From: Gentiana macrophylla
Taxonomy: Eukaryota > Streptophyta > Magnoliopsida > Gentianales > Gentianaceae
Assembly (NCBI GenBank): GCA_026214975.1
Contig: CM047808.1
Span: 52,430,321-52,494,320, forward strand
Length of the DNA: 64,000 bases
Direction of reading: 5' to 3'
Shown here piece after piece: positions 57,681 through 64,000 of this stretch. The notes beneath the pieces were generated by a model. It searched no databases, had not been told where the DNA came from, and saw only the letters and a list, made by a program, of their open reading frames with translations. The position numbers and the translations under genes are program-made. Each line of letters opens with the position of its first letter. Within the stretch, counting starts at the first letter, position 1.

Positions 57681-59370
57681 TTTTGATGATGAGTGCCATA
57701 CTAGCTGTTATAGTGCAAAGGCAAAAAGATGTCTAGATAAAATGTATAGGTTTATTAGAGTTTGATTCATAAATAGGTTTTATCAAACAAGCATCGTAAA
57801 AGGTCATTGATCGTTTATCGCCCAGATGGTCTAGGTCGATAGGGTAGATAGGTCGAGGATCGGTCTGGAACTCGCCAAGATCAAGATTGAAGGCCGAGGG
57901 TTCAAACTCGATTAATGAAGGCTAAGGGATCAAACTTAGTATTTAAAGTCAAGGATATGGAATCGAATTAGGCAAGTCCGTGATGACCTAAAGCGATTAC
58001 ATATGCCTTGTGTAGAAGGTCTAAGTTCCATAAGTTGGATGATGTTTGGAAATTAGTTATATTTTAAAATGATGTAATCTAACTTCACAAATAAAAGTTG
58101 GATAAAAGGAATCATTTGCATTATATTTCTGAGATAAAAATATGATGTTCAAGATCGATTGGTATTACAAACAGATGATGAACTCGCTTGATATATACCT
58201 CGATTAATTCAAGATTATTGGAAAGTTTCATGGATAAGAACGACCAACTACCTCGACTTATCAAGCAAATCAAATTTGAGATTAAAAAGACGTTGGGATG
58301 ATCCATATTTTTATCCATTGGATACAAGTCAAAGGGTGGATGACCGCCTTTGTCAAAAAGTAATCTGACAAATTGTCGACCCCATGAATAGTGACGAGAA
58401 TCACGGTGCTGAGATGGGACAAATACAAGGAACGGTCACATTTGAATTTCAAATGCAAGTCACATGCATTCCTACCTATAAATAGAAGACTTTCAACTCA
58501 ACAAAAGATGATGAATTTTTGGGATAAACTTTAAGTGACAATACTGAGCTGAAAAACACCCTGCTGAACTTACTGAGCTTAAGGTTGCTGATCTAGCTAT
58601 TTTCTTCAAGTGCATTCTGTGTTCAAGCTGCATCAAGCATACACACTTGAAGACTGCAAGCTGCTGATTATATCATCCTAATCAAGCTGCTGCAACTGAA
58701 TCATTTGTTTGATTCATTCTTTATTTTATAAAGAACCTGCTGAAGACAGTGAAGCATCAGTTTGGTGTGAAAGACTGTTGTTTGTGGTGGAGCTGGTGAA
58801 GAGGCAATTCTACCCTTCAAGGACCAGTGGAAGACTCAGGAGCAGCAATCCTACCTGTTCCCAGTTTTTAGTTTGTGAAGTCATAGTTATTGGTGAAGGA
58901 CAAGCAACCTAGGATTCTTTGTAACAGATAACTCAAAGATCACTAGTGAATTTCCTCCAACATCACAGGAGAAGAGTGGACGATGAGATTACATCACCTG
59001 GAACCACTATAAAAATCTCTCTATTTACTTATGCATTTAAATTCGTGCATTTAGTTTTTATCCATATCAACTCATCGAATCTAGCAAATGAAATCACACA
59101 TTTGCACTCATGAGTATCCAATACTTAGTATCATATTTAACAACAAGTAACAAGGCTTAATTTTGATACTATTCCATTTGCACAAATTCAAAGACATCTT
59201 GAACTATCGAGAGAACTCTTGTTTATCGCCAGACTCTATCAAGTCTCAAAGAGACTCTGAAGTATCGCAGATCTGATGAAGTTGCAGAATTTGTTAACTC
59301 CAAAGTTTTAAGTGTTAAGTTTATTCACCCCCCCTCTAAACTTAACCAAAGCCTTTTCAAGGGACCAACA
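57681..59370 (+). repeat. Element E 5' LTR, start truncated
   Basis: 1,690 bp, ending gggaCCAACA, with TATAAATA at 58477-58484. It begins ttttgatgatgagtg, which is base 20 of the A/D LTR. Confidence 0.87.
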
Positions 59371-59372
59371 AT

Positions 59373-59384
59373 TGGTATCGGAGC
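59373..59384 (+). other. Primer binding site of element E
   Basis: tggtatcggagc, 2 bp after the LTR. Confidence 0.85.
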
Positions 59385-59475
59385 AGTGCTTCTGTTCTGA
59401 AGGAATCCTACTTGTTGTGCTTGTGAAAATTCTTTAAAACTTTCTTTCAAGTTACTGATTTTCAAGACTTGCATC

Positions 59476-61773
59476 ATGGACAACACACAGTATGCTAGAA
59501 CTATGTTGATGTGTTCTCTTGATAGATTTGATGAGTATAAACGTCGAATGCAGGCATATCTTGCTGCTACCCATGATGAGATGATGGATGTACTAACTGA
59601 AGGACCACTGGAGATTACAAAGGCAGTAACAGTGGGTGACAGAACTGAGTACATTCCTAAACCAAAAAGAGAATGGAATGCGAGAAGGCGAGAAAAGAGC
59701 AAACCTCAACAACATTGCTATTGATATCATTTACGTAACCTTGGATAGCAATATGTACATGAAGGTCAAAGATTGCAAGGCGCAAAGGAACTTTGGGACA
59801 AGATTCACTTGATCTCGTGAGGCACTTGATGCAATAAAGAAGAACAAAATCAGTGTGGCAGAAAAAGGTTTCAAAAGTTCAAGATGCTGCCAAATGAAAC
59901 CATTGAGCAAATGGAATCAAGATTCAATGCAATACTGGATGAACTTACCCTGCTGAGTGTAAGTTATTCAAAGGAGGAAATAAACACCAAAATCTTGGAA
60001 GCTCTACCTGCAAGAGATGTTTGGAAAATGAAGGTAACTGCAATTGAAGAAATGAGGAAGTTGCATGAAGAAGATACCTTCAAATTGTTTTCAGATCTCA
60101 AGGCTTATGAATTTAGCAAGAAGCTTGTACCTGAGACTGAAAAGGAAGAGCCAAAAACCACTGCATTGGCTGCTTCACATCATGAAGAAGCATCAGGAGG
60201 ACAGGATGATATGCTGGATGAGATGCAAGAGCAGATTGCCCTCTTGAGCAAGAAAATCGAATGATGAAGACCGGAAAGGCCCCTACAAGAAATTTCACAA
60301 AGAGGCCTACTGAAAGAAGGAAAGAAGAACCAAAGAAAGACAATGACTATCTATGCTTTCATTGCAAGAAACCAGGACACTTCAGACCTGACTGTCCTGA
60401 GTTGAAACAAGGCAAGGAACTCGATTATCTTTGCTTCAACCGCAAGAAGCTCGACATTTTAGACTGATTGTCGGACCTTTCTCAAGACCAATAGTCAACA
60501 GAGAAGACATGGCAAGAAGGCTATGGTTCTTTGAAGATGAATCAGGATATGAAGTGGAATCAAAAAAGGAAATGAATCGGATGACACAAAGACCAAGTTC
60601 TTGATATGGAGGATTATGCTTTGATGGCCAATATGGATGGCGAGGAGGTATACAACGATGTATCTATAAACACTCTGTTTGGAAGTGATTGTGAATCAAC
60701 TTGTGGTTCAAATCCTAGAAATTCGACAACAATGAGACTTTGGATGCCATCCTTAATCAACCGAGGATAATACAATCTGGTTATGAGGTTGTGAAGGCGA
60801 AAAAAGAAGCTCTTGAATTGGAAGTTGGAAGATTGAAAATTTGAATTAAGAGTTCTCAAAGGTAAGGAAAAGGATGTTGGACAGAATCAGCATAAGTCTG
60901 CTGAATATCCAGCAGCCCCTGAATCTGCTGAACCATCTTGTTCCTCAGCTGCATACAAATCTGGAAAGCCTTATGGTGATAGAACAGGGCTTGGATTTGG
61001 AACTCAGCAATCTAACAAGAGTGGACCCAGTAAGGTCACTGAGAACCTATTTCCAAATTGGCCCAAATTTTTACCCGCACTAGATCCAACTCCCAGTAAG
61101 GTTTTGCTGAAGCAGCAAAACCAAATGAGAATGCTTCAAGGAAGCAAAATCAGAAGACTAAGAAGTCAACGACTCTAATAAAATGAATAAATCTAAAAAT
61201 AGGATCATTGTGCCTTCTAAGCCTGCTGATAGCAGACCTACTACTAAGTCTGCTGGACCACAGAAGGGAAAGAAACAGAAATATTCCAAGGATAAGAATC
61301 CTAAATCCAAAAATGTTGATCATTCAAGGGATACTTATCTCAGGGGGAAAGGTAGACTGTTCCCTGCTGATAATGATTGGAATATTCCTGCATCTAATGC
61401 TAGAAACAGTAAGTATAACCATACTACTAGGGTAAAACCTAGGCAATGGAATCAGCAGAGGACTTACACAAGACCTCAGCAGACTCCATATTACAGAGCT
61501 GTTCCTAACAGACAGCAAACTAATGGTTATGCAAATGCTTCTAACACCAAGAATCACTTTAAACAGCAATATAAACCAAAAGGCCAGAAAACATATGTGG
61601 TTCCTACACAACCTACTGTTAGAACTTATGGATGTGTGGAATACATGTATGAACCAAAGTATGAACCAAAGTATGACACATTTAGGAGAAGACCTTATGG
61701 AAACATACCAAGGGTCATGCTTGCCACTGACCACCATGGACCCAAACAGGTTTGGGTACCTAAAATGCATTAA
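59476..61773 (+). pseudogene. gag: Element E gag, broken
   Basis: ATG 59476 (MDNTQYARTMLMCSLDRFDEY), the best-preserved gag N-terminus of the family. The Gag core continues at 59884-60264 (LPNETIEQMESRFNAILDEL; EINTKILEALPARDVWKMKV). The first zinc knuckle is intact (CFHCKKPGHFRPDC, about 60353-60397), while the second is damaged (CFNRKK). The C-terminal basic part (61183-61773) has PTTKSAGPQKGKKQKYSK and a tandem YEPKYEPKYD, and ends WVPKMH. Frameshifts separate these blocks. Confidence 0.77.
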
Positions 61774-61796
61774 CTTTGTTTTGTAGGGTGTCTGGT

Positions 61797-62760
61797 ACTT
61801 TGACAGTGGATGTTTCGGACACATGACAAAGAATAAGCACTGGTCTATCAAACTTTGTGGCTAAAGATGGTCCAAGGGTGAATTTTGGCAACAAAAATAC
61901 ACCTGGATATACAAGAGGATATGGCACACTTATCGAAATGGACTTACAATCAAGAATGTTGCATATGTGGGAAGGACTGGATTACAACTTCTTCGAACCT
62001 TTGGACAATTTTGTGATATGGGATACAAGGTCACTTTTGACAAAAACAATTGTATTGTCATTAGTGAAAGAGGTGATCAAGTTGTACTTGCGGTGGAAGG
62101 CAGCAGAACATGTATGTTGTGGATTGGTCTCACTGCAGTTCAGCAAACTCGCTCGATTGTGCATACCAAATCTGAACTCAATTGGTTATGGCACAGGAAG
62201 TTAAATCACCTAAACTTTGATGATATTAATCAGTTGGTGAAGAAGAAGTTAGTGGTTGGTTTACTCGAGATCACATTCAAGAAGGATGCTATCCGTGATG
62301 CATGTCGGCCAAGGTAAGCATGATAAAGTCAAGTTTCAAGTCAAAGACTAAACAATCAACTAACAGAGTGTTGGAGCTTATGCATATGGATCTTTTTGGA
62401 CCAATAACTCCAACAAGTGTGACAGGAAAGAAATACACCTTAGTGGTTGTGGATGATTTTTCAAGATACACTTGGGTGATATTCATGAACAAGAAAAGTG
62501 AAACACTCCAAAGCATGCCTAATCTTTTGAAGAGATTACAAAATGAGAAAAGTTTAACTGTAATAAAGATAAGATCAGATCAGGGAACTGAATTTCTCAA
62601 CAAAGTTATAAGAGAGTATTGTGAACAAAATGGTGTACTACATCAACTTGCTGCTGCTGGTACACCTCAGCAAAATGGGGTTGCTGAAAGAAGGAACAGG
62701 ACATTAAAAGAAGCAGGAAGAACAATGATTTGTGAAGCATTGCTACCTGAAAGATATTGA
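61797..62760 (+). pseudogene. pol: Element E pol, protease to integrase
   Basis: The protease starts WYFDSGC and is damaged after 61930. The zinc region (62160-62300) has WHRKLNHLNF but Arg for the first Cys of the CxxC pair. The integrase core at 62302-62760 is open and complete: HMDLFGPITP, VVDDFSRYTWV, RSDQGTEFLN and the third catalytic region GTPQQNGVAERRNRT. This copy keeps all three DDE positions in one frame. A TGA at 62758 follows in a damaged stretch. Confidence 0.82.
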
Positions 62761-62763
62761 AAT

Positions 62764-63360
62764 TTGAAGCGAGAATACATGACATGCTATACACAAAACA
62801 GAACATCAGTAAACAAGAAGCTGCTGAAGACACCTTATGAAATCTGGAATGGAAGGATACCTAACATATCCTATTTTCACCCATTTGGAAGCAAATGTTT
62901 TATTCTAAATCATAAAATTCATTTAAAAACATTCCAACCTAAATCAGATGAAGGAATCTTCTTAGGATATTCTTGATCAACAGAGCATTGAGTGGTAATG
63001 AACAAAAAGAACATGAAACATGAAGAAACAATCCATGTTGTGTTTGATGAACCTAAGTTTTCTTGGTATAGAAGATAAAGAGTGTGAACTCATTGAGAAT
63101 CAACAAGTCAGCGATCCAGATTGTGTTGAAGTTTTGGAAAGATTCAATGACTTGAAAGTTTCGATCATCGCCTCATTGAACACCCTGGCCGATAATATAT
63201 CGATGCAACAAGCGATGCAAGTATAAGGATCTGCTGAACCCCTCGTAGAAGAAGGCTGCAGACTCCCATCAAGATGAGGTTCGATAATCAAATTAACCAA
63301 AATCCACAATGGTTAAGGAATCACCTCTTTGAACAAGTTATTGGCAATGCATAAAGACAA
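62764..63360 (+). pseudogene. pol: Element E pol, integrase C-terminus and linker
   Basis: Readable parts are TPYEIWNGRIPNISYFHPFG and DEGIFLGYS (62764-62976), then a frame-shifted [16 protein letters not shown] segment and a scrambled acidic linker (63020-63300). Confidence 0.7.
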
Positions 63361-64000
63361 GGTGTAAGAACTAGAAGACAAGCTGGAAGCTATGTTTACT
63401 TGTTTTCTATCTCAAATGGAACCCAAAGTTGTTGAAGAAGCAATTTGAGATCCAGATTGGATAATTGCTATGCACGAAGAATTAAATGAATTTGAAAGAA
63501 ATCATGTTTGGACACTAGTTGAAAGGCCAAGTCATGCAAATATCATTGGTACTAAATGGGTATACAGGAATAAACTTGATGAATCTGGTACCATTGTAAG
63601 AAATAAGGCCAGACTAGTTGCAAAAGGCTATTCTCAAGCAGAAGGAATAGATTTTGATGAAACATATGCACCTGTTGCAAGATTGGAAGCTATCAGACTA
63701 TTCTTGGCACATGCTGCATATAAGAACTTCAAAGTATATCAAATGGATGTCAAGAGTGCATTTTTGAATGGTATCCTAGAGGAGGAAGTGTATGTTCAGC
63801 AACCTCCTGGATTTGAAGTCAAAGATCAAGAAGATAAAGTGTATAGACTCAACAAAGCACTTTATGGATTGAAACAAGCACCAAGAGCTTGGTATGAGAC
63901 TCTATCTCAATTCTTGGTGGACAATGGTTTTACTAAAGGCACCATTGATAAGACACTTTTTAGAATCAGTGAAGGGAACAGCACCCTGCTGGTGCAAATT
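63361..64000 (+). pseudogene. pol: Element E reverse transcriptase, cut by window edge
   Basis: The RT frame reads from about 63361 with one TGA at about 63449 (aatttgagatcc, where A and D have atttcagatcc). It is then open to base 64000: [69 protein letters not shown] and [12 protein letters not shown]. The YVDD box should follow just beyond the window. Confidence 0.83.

Larger units (their letters stand above)
57681..64000 (+). mobile_element. Element E: Sirevirus of the A family, 5' part to window end
   Basis: The LTR (57681-59370) lacks the first ~19 bp of the family's terminus. PBS at 59373, gag 59476-61773 and pol from 61797 follow, and the RT is cut by the window edge. It is oriented like A, B and D. 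Confidence 0.85.

Noticed and set aside
1773..64000. Targeted hypermutation (cytidine deaminase or RIP-like) as the cause of the CAG/CTG changes
   Set aside because: Deamination gives C-to-T or G-to-A only. The observed CTG-to-TCG and CAG-to-CGAG changes alter order and length.

Overview
The window is from a seed-plant nuclear genome and is almost entirely transposable elements. The evidence is Ty1/copia elements of the Sirevirus type primed by initiator-Met tRNA, an Athila/Tat-like Ty3/gypsy pol, a CACTA DNA transposon, a BED-finger hAT transposase and a 5'-truncated LINE. I found no convincing host gene, tRNA, rRNA or CRISPR array. The species cannot be fixed from the sequence alone.

Layout. 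(1) 1-1489: plus-strand LTR-like sequence with a TATA box, cut by the window edge. (2) 1490-15763: a minus-strand Ty3/gypsy element lacking gag, with LTRs at 2339-3793 and 9358-10810, a ~61-bp minisatellite beside each LTR and broken pol genes. It lies in a ~7.0-kb direct tandem duplication (1773-8730 and 8795-15763) whose junction carries two templated 30-bp insertions. (3) 15359-16874: unclassified repeat. (4) 16875-22845: CACTA element with subterminal repeats and no transposase of its own, disrupted by a hAT element (about 17185-21145) with a broken transposase. (5) 22889-23260: small terminal-repeat element with a tRNA-primer-like site and Pol III box A/B motifs. (6) 23261-57626: Sirevirus-like element B, hit by four later insertions: element A (23767-37503, target duplication AATCT), copia element C (39001-43721, CATAC), a LINE 3' end (44652-45107, 18-bp duplication) and element D (46733-55234, AGACC). 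(7) 57681-64000: element E, a third copy of the A/D family, running off the window.

How the parts relate. A, D and E share one plan: about 1.7-kb LTR, PBS, gag with two CCHC knuckles, pol (PR-INT-RT-RNaseH) and, where the window shows it, a third ORF, then the PPT. B is a sister subfamily with its own LTR. It has lost the gag core and all of pol but keeps the third ORF, so it looks like a non-autonomous derivative. Removing the insertions with one copy of each target duplication restores B's reading frames at C and D.

A striking global signal is that sister copies differ mainly at CAG/CTG trinucleotides, replaced by CG-containing strings (CTG to TCG, CAG to CGG or CGAG). It occurs in unrelated families and alternates between the two LTRs of one element. 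This looks like a sequencing artefact at CHG-methylated cytosines, not real mutation, so many frame breaks noted here may be technical.
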